From Pectinophora gossypiella (Eukaryota > Arthropoda > Insecta > Lepidoptera > Gelechiidae): a stretch of 64,000 nucleotides of DNA. The notes under the pieces are model-generated. The model ran no database searches. It saw only the letters and a list, made by a program, of their open reading frames with translations, and was not told the DNA's origin. The translations under genes were made by a program, and so were the position numbers. The first letter of the stretch is position 1; the number at the start of each line of letters is the position of its first letter. This document shows, piece after piece, positions 1-10,100 of this stretch. The stretch spans positions 372,001 through 436,000 of the forward strand of contig NW_026063247.1 of the NCBI RefSeq assembly GCF_024362695.1, read 5' to 3'.

Positions 1-1
1 G

Positions 2-988
2 GATATCGTAACGGCAATTAAGGAAACGGCGACAGATCAGTCACCACCAGTCTTCGTCGCAAAAGATCTTCTCCGCCTGCCCCCCGTAACGTTCGACTAC
101 ATTGACGTCTCAACATTACTAAAGGAAATTCTACGTTTAAAACAGGACGTGCATAATATACAGTGCGATTATCTAAGAACAAAAGATTTAACATCTATTA
201 CTGATCAAGTACAAATCCTGCAAAACACAAGGACGAAGCAAGAAAGCGATCAAAACCTGACAAAAATACCATGTGAGAAAAAGACGGAGAAAATAATTAC
301 GAATAAGACAAGAAAATTAGACACACGACACGCAAAAATTAAGAAAAATCCATCAAAAATACTGAAGGTGGGAGAAGAAAAAGGCACTAACGGTCAAGTG
401 ACGTCAGCGACTTCGAACACGGCGCGCGAGCCGCATCCTAGCAGCGGGGTGCGCAGTGGCTGCGCGAGCGCCGAACCACAGTCGCGTGCAATAAGTAGCC
501 CAATCACAAAATCGAGTCTTTTGACTCTGAACGACACTATTACCGACAATAATAATACGACAGACGACAGTTTTACAACAGTCGTGCACAAGAAGCCTCG
601 CTACAGAACGATTAAGAGAAATAAAAACAACGTCGGAACTGCTCAACTACATAGTAGCAAAATACAAGTCGCGCCAAGACTTACATATATTTATGTATCA
701 AGGTTTCACCCGGAAACAACCACAGACGACATAAAAGATTTTTTACAAGAAAACGACAAAACTGTCGTAAATATTGAAAAACTTACGCAGTACAATAGTA
801 CCGATTTTTCTTCTTTTAAAATTACGACTTATCAGGCACAGGAAGGCACATTACTTAACGAACAATTCTGGCCAAGTGGAATAGTTTATAGGAGATACAA
901 ACTAAAGCGAGGCCCGCGATCACCGCAGGCGCCTCAGGCTTACGCTGGTGCGGCACCTGTCAGCGGCGGCGGCACCATCCGCGTTTAA
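2..988 (+). CDS. LINE ORF1 (gag-like protein), 5' end outside the window
   Basis: The frame is open from the left edge, so the start is missing; the TAA is at 986-988. The N-terminal part seen here contains LLRLPPVTFDYIDVSTLLKE followed by a leucine/lysine stretch, a pattern I know from ORF1 proteins of CR1/jockey-like LINEs. A low-complexity Lys/Ser/Thr-rich middle follows. The C-terminal part (nt about 680-930) reads TYIYVSRFHPETTTDDIKDF and continues to FWPSGIVYRRYKL, an RRM-like RNA-binding fold typical of these ORF1s. The family role is binding the element's own RNA in the cytoplasmic RNP. ORF2 starts 3 nt after the stop on the same strand, which is the expected LINE order. An internal GTG at 149 could be mistaken for a start, but upstream codons continue the conserved pattern. 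The assignment to a LINE is firm; the exact clade is not. Confidence 0.72.
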   Translation, partial: DIVTAIKETATDQSPPVFVAKDLLRLPPVTFDYIDVSTLLKEILRLKQDVHNIQCDYLRTKDLTSITDQVQILQNTRTKQESDQNLTKIPCEKKTEKIITNKTRKLDTRHAKIKKNPSKILKVGEEKGTNGQVTSATSNTAREPHPSSGVRSGCASAEPQSRAISSPITKSSLLTLNDTITDNNNTTDDSFTTVVHKKPRYRTIKRNKNNVGTAQLHSSKIQVAPRLTYIYVSRFHPETTTDDIKDFLQENDKTVVNIEKLTQYNSTDFSSFKITTYQAQEGTLLNEQFWPSGIVYRRYKLKRGPRSPQAPQAYAGAAPVSGGGTIRV

Positions 989-991
989 ACA

Positions 992-1636
992 ATGAAGACG
1001 AGTTTCGTTAGTTTTAACTGCAAAGGAATAAAACGTACGCAGCAGCATGTGCGTGATTTATGCATGAAGTACGATCTTATTGCGCTTCAGGAACACTGGC
1101 TAATACCCGATGAAATAGACTTCTTGAAGACTATACACCCGGACTTTGACTATCATGAAATATCTGCTGTGGATACATCAACAGTATTAATAGGAAGGCC
1201 GTATGGAGGGGTAGCTCTGTTATGGAAGAGGTCACTGTTTACATGCGTCACTCCAATCGATACCGGTTCGACGAGAGTTATGGCTGTGCGTGTGAGCATA
1301 ACTTCAGCGACGTCGGTTACGGAACAAAGGAGTTTCATTGTCATGTCGGTGTACATGCCAACGCAACACCCAAATAACTTAACCTTGTTTACTGAGTGTT
1401 TAGCAGTGATAAGTGCAGTGATAGAAAATAACGACGATGAAAACGTAATCTGTCTTGGTGATTTCAATGCGGATTTTGTGCGATCTAATCCTAATAACAT
1501 CTTTGGTCCCGAACTAAGAAAGTACAGTGAGGAGCAGAATTGGGTATGTGTGGACACTTTATTATTAAATTCGGACACGTATACTTTCCAAAGTGATGCA
1601 CTCCGTGTCGCGACGTTGGACGCGAAGTGTACATAG
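992..1636 (+). pseudogene. LINE ORF2 fragment: APE-type endonuclease domain only
   Basis: The 214 residues from ATG 992 match an apurinic/apyrimidinic-like endonuclease of non-LTR retrotransposons, which nicks target DNA to prime reverse transcription. Visible motifs are SFNCKG (Asn9), ALQEHWL (Glu34), YGGVALLWK, the MSVYMPT strand and LGDFNADF (Asp157, Asn159). The frame breaks down near residue 200, before the expected SDH-containing end of the domain, and stops at 1634-1636. No reverse transcriptase motif follows in any frame before the minisatellite at 2015. A functional ORF2 would be about 900-1,000 residues, so this copy is dead. Losing the 3' half while keeping ORF1 and the endonuclease is opposite to the usual 5' truncation and points to a later deletion or rearrangement. 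Confidence 0.85.
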
Positions 1637-2014
1637 TGTCAAAATTACTAATGGCAACATGAAGCAGAAATATTCCCGCCAGCGTTGTTCCCAAGATTTG
1701 TCTATGGTGAGTTATAACTTGTCAGCTTTTGAATACCCACTTAGTAAAAGGAGAATATAAATCACTATGTTAACTTAATGGTTGTAAGAAAAGTGTTCTG
1801 AAATTGTGTGGTGGGACTTCAAAGGATTACATCCATTGAAGCTAAGTATCTAGACTAAGTATCTCACTATGAATGTACTGTTTATATAATACTCTTATTT
1901 ATCTAGCTATTTCAAAAGTAATCCAAAGTTTACTAAATACATACCGCGTTGAGAACATCATACCGAGAGTCAGGGAATCGACACTCCAACTTTGGTTCAC
2001 ATTAATGAGATATA
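1637..2014. other. spacer without recognised features
   Basis: AT-rich sequence between the broken LINE and the minisatellite. No reverse transcriptase, coding, RNA or inverted-repeat signal was found. Its first 60-100 bases may be decayed ORF2 sequence. Confidence 0.4.
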
Positions 2015-2520
2015 GAGCGTCTGCCCCTAGCGAGCAGGTACGCTTAGGCACCTGCCCTTGTGTGTAGGTTGAGCTAATTAATATGCGAATAGAGCGTCTG
2101 CCCTGGTGAGCAGATATGTTAAGGCACCTGCCCATGTGTGTAGGTTGTACCTATTAATATGAGAATACAGCGTCTGCCCTGGTGAGCAGGTACGCTAAGA
2201 CACCTGCCCATGCGTGTAGGTTGATCCAATTTATATGAGAACAGAGCGTCTACCCCTGGTGAGTAGATATGCTAAGGCGCCTGCCCAAGTGTGTAAGGTT
2301 GAGCCGACTAATATGAGAACAGAGCGTCTACCCCTGGTGAGTAGATATGCTAAGGCGCCTGCCCAAGTGTGTAAGGTTGAGCCGACTAATATGAGAACAG
2401 AGCGTCTACCCCTGGTGAGTAGATATGCTAAGGCGCCTGCCCAGGTGTGTAAGGTTGAGCCGACTAATATGAGAACAGAGCGTCTGCCCTGGTGAGCAGA
2501 TATGCTAAGGCCTGCCCATG
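2015..2520 (+). repeat. minisatellite, 76-78 bp unit, about 6.5 copies
   Basis: The anchor GAGCGTCTGCCC (or CAGCGTCTGCCC) recurs at 2015, 2092, 2168, 2244, 2322, 2400 and 2478, giving periods of 77, 76, 76, 78, 78 and 78. Each unit also holds GAGCAGGTACGCTAAGGC-like sequence, CACCTGCCCATGTGTGTAGG and AATATGAGAACA. The three 78 bp units are nearly identical and sit together, so they were amplified most recently. Because 78 is a multiple of 3, an 86-codon frame runs through them; it is an artefact. Confidence 0.93.
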
Positions 2521-2960
2521 AGAATCAGGTCCAAATTATGATGGTAGGGAGTACTATTTCATACGAGTTTATTGACATTAGTTACAAACTGAAGTATGCA
2601 AGCATTCCCCAGATAATAGGTATTTTCAAAACGTCAAGCTAGCGGGATCAAAGAACTACCTTTATAACTTTGGAACCGTTGAAGTACTACTTTCGGTATT
2701 TTGCAGGGGGTGAGTACTATTTCGATACTATTTTTTGGCGTTTAAATCAAAGCGAAAGACCTTGTCGTTAACTCTCGCCAAATTTCGCTCACCGTCAAGC
2801 TAGCAAGTGCAATAAAACATGGCTATAAATCCAGAACCGTGATGGTACTAATTTTTTTACAACAGGTACTATTTTTTTCAATAAGAGTACTATTTTTTGG
2901 TATGGTCAAATTATTTTTTCGTGCCCATTTTTTTTTTGAGGCCGCTAGCTTGACGCACAC
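2521..2960. repeat. AT-rich segment with 14 bp inverted repeats and GTACTATTT motifs
   Basis: CGTCAAGCTAGCGG at 2632-2645 is the exact reverse complement of CCGCTAGCTTGACG at 2942-2955. A third partial copy, CCGTCAAGCTAGCAA, lies near 2792. Several TACTATTT motifs (about 2551, 2711, 2865, 2887) sit between. The 324 bp interval could be a small foldback or MITE-like element. Its right end is 5 bp from the first satellite base. Confidence 0.45.
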
Positions 2961-4117
2961 TGTGATCTGGACCTCCCGGTGAGTATGGGAAAACTTCCAG
3001 ATCTTGGAAAACTGCTCCGCATCAGGGAGACACCCTACGGCCTGGCAAAACTATCGCACCTGGATCGATTCTTTTTTCACAAAACCTATTTAAATCTTGA
3101 TCAAATTCAATTTCTGGTGGAAAAAAATCAAAATGGCGGAAAAACAAGATGGCCGCCATACAAAATTTTGTTTTTTCAAAAAATGTCTCGGGGGTAAAAA
3201 CTGTGAATGGGGGTGTAATCGGAAGGTATTGTTGAGTACGGAAATATTGCTCGATCTTGAAAATCTGCTCCGCATCAGGGAGACACCCTACGGTCTGGCG
3301 AAACTATCGCATCTGGACCTTTTTTGTTTTCACAAAACCTATTTAAATCTTGGTCAAATTCAATTTCTGGTGGAAAAAAATCAAAATGGCGGAAAAACAA
3401 GATGGCCGCCATACAAAATTTTGTTTTTCCAGAAAATGTCTCGGAGGTAAAAATGATGTATGGGGTTGTAATCGGAAGGTCATGTGAAGTACGTAAATGC
3501 TTCTTGATCTTCAAAACTGCTCCGCATTAGGGAGACACCCTACGGCCTGGTGAAACTATCGCACGTGGAACTTTTTAGTTTTCACGATACCTATTTAAAT
3601 CTTGGTCAAATTTAATCGCCGGTGAAAAAAAAAAAACAAAATGGCGGAAAAACAAGATGGCTGCCATACAAAATTTTGTTTTTCTAGAAAATGTCTCGGG
3701 GGAAATAACTGTGTATAGGGTTGTAATCGGAACGTCTTGTGGAGTATGGAAATACTTCTCGATCTTTGAAAGCTGCTCCGCATTAGGGCGACACCCTACG
3801 GCCTGGCGAAACTATCGCATCTGGACCTTTTTTGTTTTCACAAAACCTATTTAAATCTTGGTCAAATTTTATTGCCGGTGAAACAAAACAAAATGGCGGA
3901 AAAACAAGATGGCCGCCATACAAATTTTTTTCCTAGAAAATTCCTCAAGGTCAAAAAATATGTATAGGGGTGTGATCGGAACGTCATCTTGGAAAACTGC
4001 TCCGCATCAGGGAGACATCCTACGGCCTGGCAAAACTATAGCACCTAGAACTTTTTTGATTTCACGAGACCTATTTTAGTCTTGGTCAAATTCTATCGCG
4101 GTAAAAAAATGGCGGGA

Positions 4118-4166
4118 AAACAAGACACGCGAGCAGCTTGCTGCGAGCGAACCACGCGACATCTAG
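4118..4166 (+). repeat. block cap of the array, first copy (Helitron-like 3' end)
   Basis: Representative of 21 caps. It reads ACACGCGAGCAGCTTGCTGC then GAGCGAACCACGCGACATCT, ending AG before T. GCAGC-TT-GCTGC can fold as a hairpin 22 nt before the terminal CTAG. The cap is the most CpG-rich and best conserved part of each block. There are two entry types. In one, a monomer breaks off at TCTATCGCGGTAAAAAAATG, then GCGGGAAAACAAG leads into the cap (ends 4166, 6548, 8541, 9627, 11816, 13418, 21070, 21997, 23067, 24361, 25923, 32358, 34167, 38141). In the other, GGCCGCCATACAAAGCTTCG plus AACTAATACAGG leads in (5479, 10235, 17355, 20233, 36810). The caps ending 14818 and 15752 combine both. A hairpin followed by CTRR-T is the canonical Helitron 3' signature; the loop-to-end spacing is longer than usual. 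Confidence 0.55.
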
Positions 4167-4260
4167 TTATTATTATATTATAATATATATAGCTACAAAC
4201 CCACTGACTGACTGACTGACTCACTCACTGACATAATTGTTCTCCCAGAAGGAGGGTCGG
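4167..4260 (+). repeat. block leader: TA-rich run, TAGCTACAAACCCA, CTGA microsatellite
   Basis: Representative of the leader that follows every cap. A TTATTATATTATA-like run of variable length comes first. Next come ATATAGCTACAAACCCA, sometimes TGTACCTATT, a run of 3-9 CTGA or CTCA units, then ACAGGGTTGTTCTCCCAGAA or ACATAATTGTTCTCCCAGAA, GGAGCGTCGGGGGGT and AAAATGATGTATGGGGGGTG. The first block (2961-4166) lacks this leader and starts inside GTGATCTGGACCTCCCGGTG. Confidence 0.85.
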
Positions 4261-7021
4261 GGGGTGAAAATGATGTATGGGGGGTGTGATCGGGACCTCC
4301 CGGTGAGTATGGGAAAAATCCCAAATCTTGGAAAACTGCTCCGCATCAGGGAGACACCCTACAGTCTGGCGCAACTATTATACCTGGATCAATTTTTTTT
4401 TCGCAAAACCTATTTAAATCTTGGTCAAATTTTATTGTGGGTGAAAAAAAAACAAAATGGCGGAAAAACAAGATGGCCGCCATACAAAATTTCGTTTTTT
4501 GAAAAAATGCCTCGTTGGTAAAAACTGTGTATGGGGTTGTAATCGGAACATCCCGTTGACTATGGAAATTTTTCTCGATCTTGAAAAACTGCTCCGCATC
4601 AGGGAGACACCCTACGGCCTGGCAAAACTATAAAACCTGGAGCAATTTTTCTTTCGCGAAACATATTTAAATCTTGGTCAAATCCAATCCCCGGTGAAAA
4701 AAAACCAAAATGGCGGAAAAACAAGATGGCCGCCATACAAAATTTTCGTTTTTCCTGAAAATGCCTCAAAGGTAAAAATGATGTATAGGGATGTGATCGG
4801 ATCGTCATGTTGAGTATTTCAATACTGCTCGATCTTAAAAAACTGCTCCGCATCAGGGAGACACCCTACGGCCTGGCTAAACTATCAAACATAGAACATT
4901 TTTTTTTCCACTAAACCTACTTAATTCTTGGTCAAATCCAATGCCCGGTGAAAAAAAACCAAAATGGCGGAAAAACAAGATGGCCGTCATACAAAATTTT
5001 CGTTTTTCCAGAAAATGCCTCGGGGGTAAAAATGATGTATGAGGAATGTGATTGAAACATCATGTTGAGTATGGAAATACTTTTCGATCTTCGAAAGCTG
5101 CTCCGCATCAGGGAGACACCCTACAGCCTGGCGAAACTATCGCACCTGGAACTTTTTTGTTTTCACGAAGCCTATTAAAGTCTTGGTCAAATTTTATCGC
5201 CGGTGAAAAAAAAACAAAATGGCCGAAAAACAAGATGGCCGCCATATAAATTTTTGTTTTCCCAGAAAATGCCTCGGGTGTAAAAATTATGTATAGGGGT
5301 GTGATCGGAACGTCATCTTGGAAAACTGCTCCGCATCAAGGAGACACCCTACGGCCTGGCAAAACTATAGCACCTAGAACTTTTTTGATTTCACGAAAAC
5401 AAGATGGCCGCCATACAAAGCTTTGAACTAATACAGGACACGCGAGCAGCTTGCTGCGAGCGAACCACGCGACATCTAGTTATTATAATATATATAGCTA
5501 CAAACCCACTGACTGACTCACTGACTCACTGACTCACTGACAGGGTTGTTCTCCCAGAAGGAGCGTAGGGGGGTAAAAATGATGTATGGGGGGTGTGATC
5601 GGGACCACCCGGTGAGTATGGGAAAACTTCCAGATCTTGGAAAACTGCTCCGCATCAGGGAGACACCCTACGGCCTGACGCAACTATCGCATTTGGAACG
5701 ATTCTCTTTTCACAAAACCTATTTAATTCCTGGTCAAATTCAACCACCGGTGAAAAAAAATCAAAATGGCGGAAAAACAAGATGGCCGCCATACAAAATT
5801 TTATTTTTCCAGAAAATGTCTCGGAGGTAAAAACTGTGTATGGGGATGTAATTTGAGTGTCTTGTCGAGAACGGAAAATGTTCTCAATCTTGAAAAACTG
5901 CTCCGCATCAGGGAGACACCCTACGGCCTGGCTAACCTATCGCACCTGGAACAATTATTTTTTCGCAAAACGTATTTAAATCTTGGTCAAATTTTATCAC
6001 CGTTGAAAAAAAATCAAAATGGCGGAAAAACAAGATGGCCGCCATACAAAATTTTCGTTTTTCCAGAAAATGCCTCGGGGGTAAAAATGATGTATAGGAA
6101 TGTCATCGAAACATCATGTTGAGTATGGAAATACTTTTCGATCTTCAAAAGCTGCTCCGCATCAGGGAGACACCCTACAGCCTGGTGAAACTATCGCACC
6201 TGGAACTTTTTTGTTTTCACGAAGCCTATTAAAGTCTTGGTCAAATTTTATCGCCAGTGAAAAAAAAACAAAATGGCCGAAAAACAAGATGGCCGCCATA
6301 CAAATTTTTGTTTTTCCAGAAAATGTCTCAGAGGTAAAAATGATGTATTGGGGTGTGATCGGAACGTCATCTTGGAAAACTGCTCCGCATCAGGGGTCAC
6401 CCTACGGCCTGGCAAAACTATAGCACCTAGAACTTTTTTGATTTCACGAGACCTATTCAAGTCTTGGTCAAATTCTATCGCGGTAAAAAAATGGCGGGAA
6501 AACAAGACACGCGAGCAGCTTGCTGCGAGCGAACCACGCGACATCTAGTTATTATTATATTATTATATTATATATAGCTGCAAACCCATGTACTGACTCA
6601 CTGACTGACTGACTGACTGACATAGTTGTTCTCCCAGAAGGAGCGCCGGGGGGTGAAAATGATGTATGGGGGGTCTGATCGGGACCTCCCGGTGAGTATG
6701 GGAAAACTTCCAGATCTTGGAAAACTGCTCCGCATCAGGGAGACACCCTACAGTCTGGCGCAACTATTATACCTGGATCAATTTTTTTTTCGCAAACCCT
6801 ATTTAAATCTTGGTCAAATCCAATCGCACGCGAAAAAAAATCAAAATGGCGGAAAAACAAGATGGCCGCCATACAAAATTTTGTTTTTCCAGAAAATGTC
6901 TCGTTGGTAAAAACTGTGTATGGGGTTGTAATCGGAACATCCCGTTGACTATGGAAATTTTTCTTGATCTTGAAAAACTGCTCCGCATCAGGGAGACACC
7001 CTACGGCCTGGCAAAACTATA

Positions 7022-7114
7022 AAATCAATCAAATCAATCAAATATACTTTATTGCACAGAACTAGAATTTCAACAATCAGACATAACACATTCTATGTGA
7101 TGATGATATGATGA
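7022..7114 (-). mobile_element. 5'-truncated LINE 3' tail inside the array
   Basis: Read on the minus strand this ends in CTGTGCAATAAAGTATATTT followed by GATTGATTTGATTGATTTT, i.e. a polyadenylation signal and then a TGATT-type repeat tail. That tail form is familiar from lepidopteran LINE copies. It interrupts a monomer after GGCAAAACTAT and resumes within block-leader sequence (AATGATGTATGGGGGGTC). About one monomer end, a cap and the CTGA run are missing here, and no target duplication is visible, so a deletion accompanied or followed the insertion. Confidence 0.65.
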
Positions 7115-10100
7115 AATGATGTATGGGGGGTCTGATCGGGACCTCCCGGTGAGTATGGGAAAACTTCCAGATCTTGAAAAACTGCTCCGCATCAGGGAGA
7201 CACCCTACGGCCTGGCGCAACTATTATACCTGGATCAATTTTTTTTTCGCAAACCCTATTTAAATCTTGGTCAAATTCTATCGTGGGTGAAAAAAAATCA
7301 AAATGGCGGATAAACAAGATGGCCGCCATACAAAATTTTGATTTTTTCAGAAAAATGTCTTAGAGGTAAAAACAATGTATGGGGGTGTAATCGGAATGTC
7401 ATGTTGAGTATGGAAGTACTTCTTGATTTTTGAAATCTGCTCCGCATCAGGGAGACACCCTACGGCCTGGCAAAACTATAAAACCTGGATTAATTTTTTT
7501 TCCGCAAAACCTATTTAAATCTTGAGCGAATCCAATCGCCGGTGAAAAAAAATCAAAATGGCGGAAAAACAAGATGGCCGCCATACAATTTTTTTTTGTT
7601 TTTCCTGAAAATGCCTCGGGGGTAAAAATGATGTATGAGGAATGTGATCGAAACATCATGTTGAGTATGGAAATACTTTTCCATCTTCGAAAGCTGCTGC
7701 GCATCAGGGAGACACCCTACAGCCTGGCGAAACTATCGCACCTGGAACTTTTTTGTTTTCACGAAGCCTATTAAAGTCTTGGTCAAATTTAATCGCCAGT
7801 GAAAAAAAAACAAAATGGCCGAAAAACAAGATGGCCGCCATACAAATTTTTGTTTTTCCAGAAAATGTCTCGGAGGTAAAAATGATGTATTGGGGTGGGA
7901 TCGGAACGCCATCTTGGAAAACTGCCCCGCATCAGGGGTCACCCTACGGCCTGGCAAAACTATAGCACCTAGAACTTTATTGATTTCACGAGACCTATTC
8001 AAGTCTTGGTCAAATTCTATCGTGAGTGAAAAAAAACAAAATGGCGGAAAAACAAGATGGCTGCCATACAAATTTTTGTTTTTCCAGAAAATGTCTCAGA
8101 GGTAAAAATGATGTATTGGGGTGTGATCGGAACGTCATCTTGGAAAACTGCTCCGCATCAGGGAGACACCCTACGGCCTGGCAAAACTATAGCACCTAGA
8201 ACTTTTGTGATTTCACGACACCTATTTAAGTCTTGGTCAAATTATATTGCCAGTGAAAAAAAAAAATGGCCGAAATACAAGATGGCTGCCATACAAATTT
8301 TTGTTTTTCCAGAAAATGTCTCAGAGGTAAAAATTATGTATTGGGGTGTGATCGGAACGTCATCTTGGAAAACTGCTCCGCATCAGGGGTCACCCTACGG
8401 CCTGGCAAAACCATAGCACCTAGAACTTTTTTGATTTCACGAGACCAATTCAAGTCTTGGTCAAATTCTATCGCGGTAAAAAAATGGCGGGAAAACAAGA
8501 CACGCGAGCAGCTTGCTGCGAGCGAACCACGCGACATCTAGTTATTATATTATGTATAGCTACAAACCCATGTACCTATTGACTGACTGACTGACTCACT
8601 GACTCACTGACAGGGTTGTTCTCCCAGAAGGAGCGTCGGGGGGTGAAAATGATGTATGGGGGGTGTGATCGGGACCTCCCGGTGAGTATGGGAAAACTTC
8701 CAGATCTTGGAAAACTGCTCCGCATCAGGGAGACACCCCACGGCCTGGAAAAACTATCGCCCCTGGAACGATTATTTTTTCACAAAACCTATTAAAATCT
8801 TAGTCAAATTCTATTGTGGGTGAAAAAAAAACAAAATGGCGGAAAAACAAGATGGCCGCCATACAAAATTTTGTTTTTCCAGAAAATGTCTCGTTGGTAA
8901 AAACTGTGCATGGGGTTGTAATCGGAATGTCATGTTGAGTATGGAAGTACTTCTCGATCTTTAAAATCTGCTCCGCGTCAGGGAGACACCCTACGGCCTG
9001 GGAAAACTATCGCACCTAGGACTTTTTTGTTTTCACGATACCTATTTAAATCCTGGTCAAATTTTTTCGCCGGTGAAAAAAAAACAAAATGGCGGAAAAA
9101 CAAGATGGCCGCCATACAAAATTTTCGTTTTTCCCGAAAATGCCTCGAAGGTAAAAATTATGTACAGGGATGTGATCGGAACGTCATGTAGAGTACGGGT
9201 ATACTTCCAGGTTTTCGAGAACTAACTGCTCCGCATCAGGGAGACACCCTAAGGCGTGGCAAAACTATCGCACTTGGAACATTTTTTTTCCACCAAACCT
9301 ATTAAAATCTTAGTCAAATTTTATCGCCGGTAAAAAAAAAAAAAAACAAAATGGCCGAAAAACAAGATGGCCGCCATATAAATTTTTGTTTTTACAGAAA
9401 ATGTCTCGGGTGTAAAAATTATGTATAGGGGTGTGATCGGAACGTCATCTTGGAAAACTGCTCCGCATCAGGGAGACACCCTACGGCCTGGCAAAACTAT
9501 AGCACCTAGAACTTTTTTGATTTCACGAGACCTATTGAAATCTTGGTCAAATTTTATCGCGGTAAAAAAGTGGCGGGAAAACAAGACACGCGAGCAGCTT
9601 GCTGCGAGCGAACCACGCGATATCTAGTTATTATTATATTATATTAAGCTACAAACCCATGTACTGACTGACTGACTGACTGACTGACTGACTCACTGAC
9701 TCACTGACAGGGTTGTTCTCCCAGAAGGAGCGCCGGGGGGTAAAAATGATGTATAGGAGATGTGATCAAGATCTTACGATGAGTATGGGAAAACTTCCAG
9801 ATCTTGGAAAACTGCTCCGCATCAGGTAGACACCCTACAGTCTGGCGCAACTATTATACCTGGATCAAATTTTTTTTTTGCAAAACCTATTTAAATCTTG
9901 GTCAAATTCTATTGTCGGTGAAAAAAAAAATCAAAATGGCGGAAAAACAAGATGGCCGCCATACAAAGTTTTGTTTTTCCCGAAAATGTCTCGGGTGTAA
10001 AAATGATGTATAGGGGTGTGATCGGAACGTCATCTTTGAAAACTGCTCCGCGTTATGGAGTCACCCTACGGCCTGGCAAAACTATAGCACCTAGAACTTT

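Noticed and set aside
152..1578. Minus-strand frames opposite the LINE ORFs (394-591, 404-646, 1153-1578, 1491-1694)
   Set aside because: They are shadows of the plus-strand ORF1 and endonuclease frames, which carry the recognisable motifs.
2235..2495. 86-codon frame with a 26-residue repeat
   Set aside because: It exists only because the minisatellite unit is 78 bp, a multiple of three.
3012..3265. RNA polymerase III promoter in the 253 bp monomer (GGTCAAATCC as a B box)
   Set aside because: It lacks the central bases of the B box and has no properly spaced A box. The real SINE at 40766 has both.
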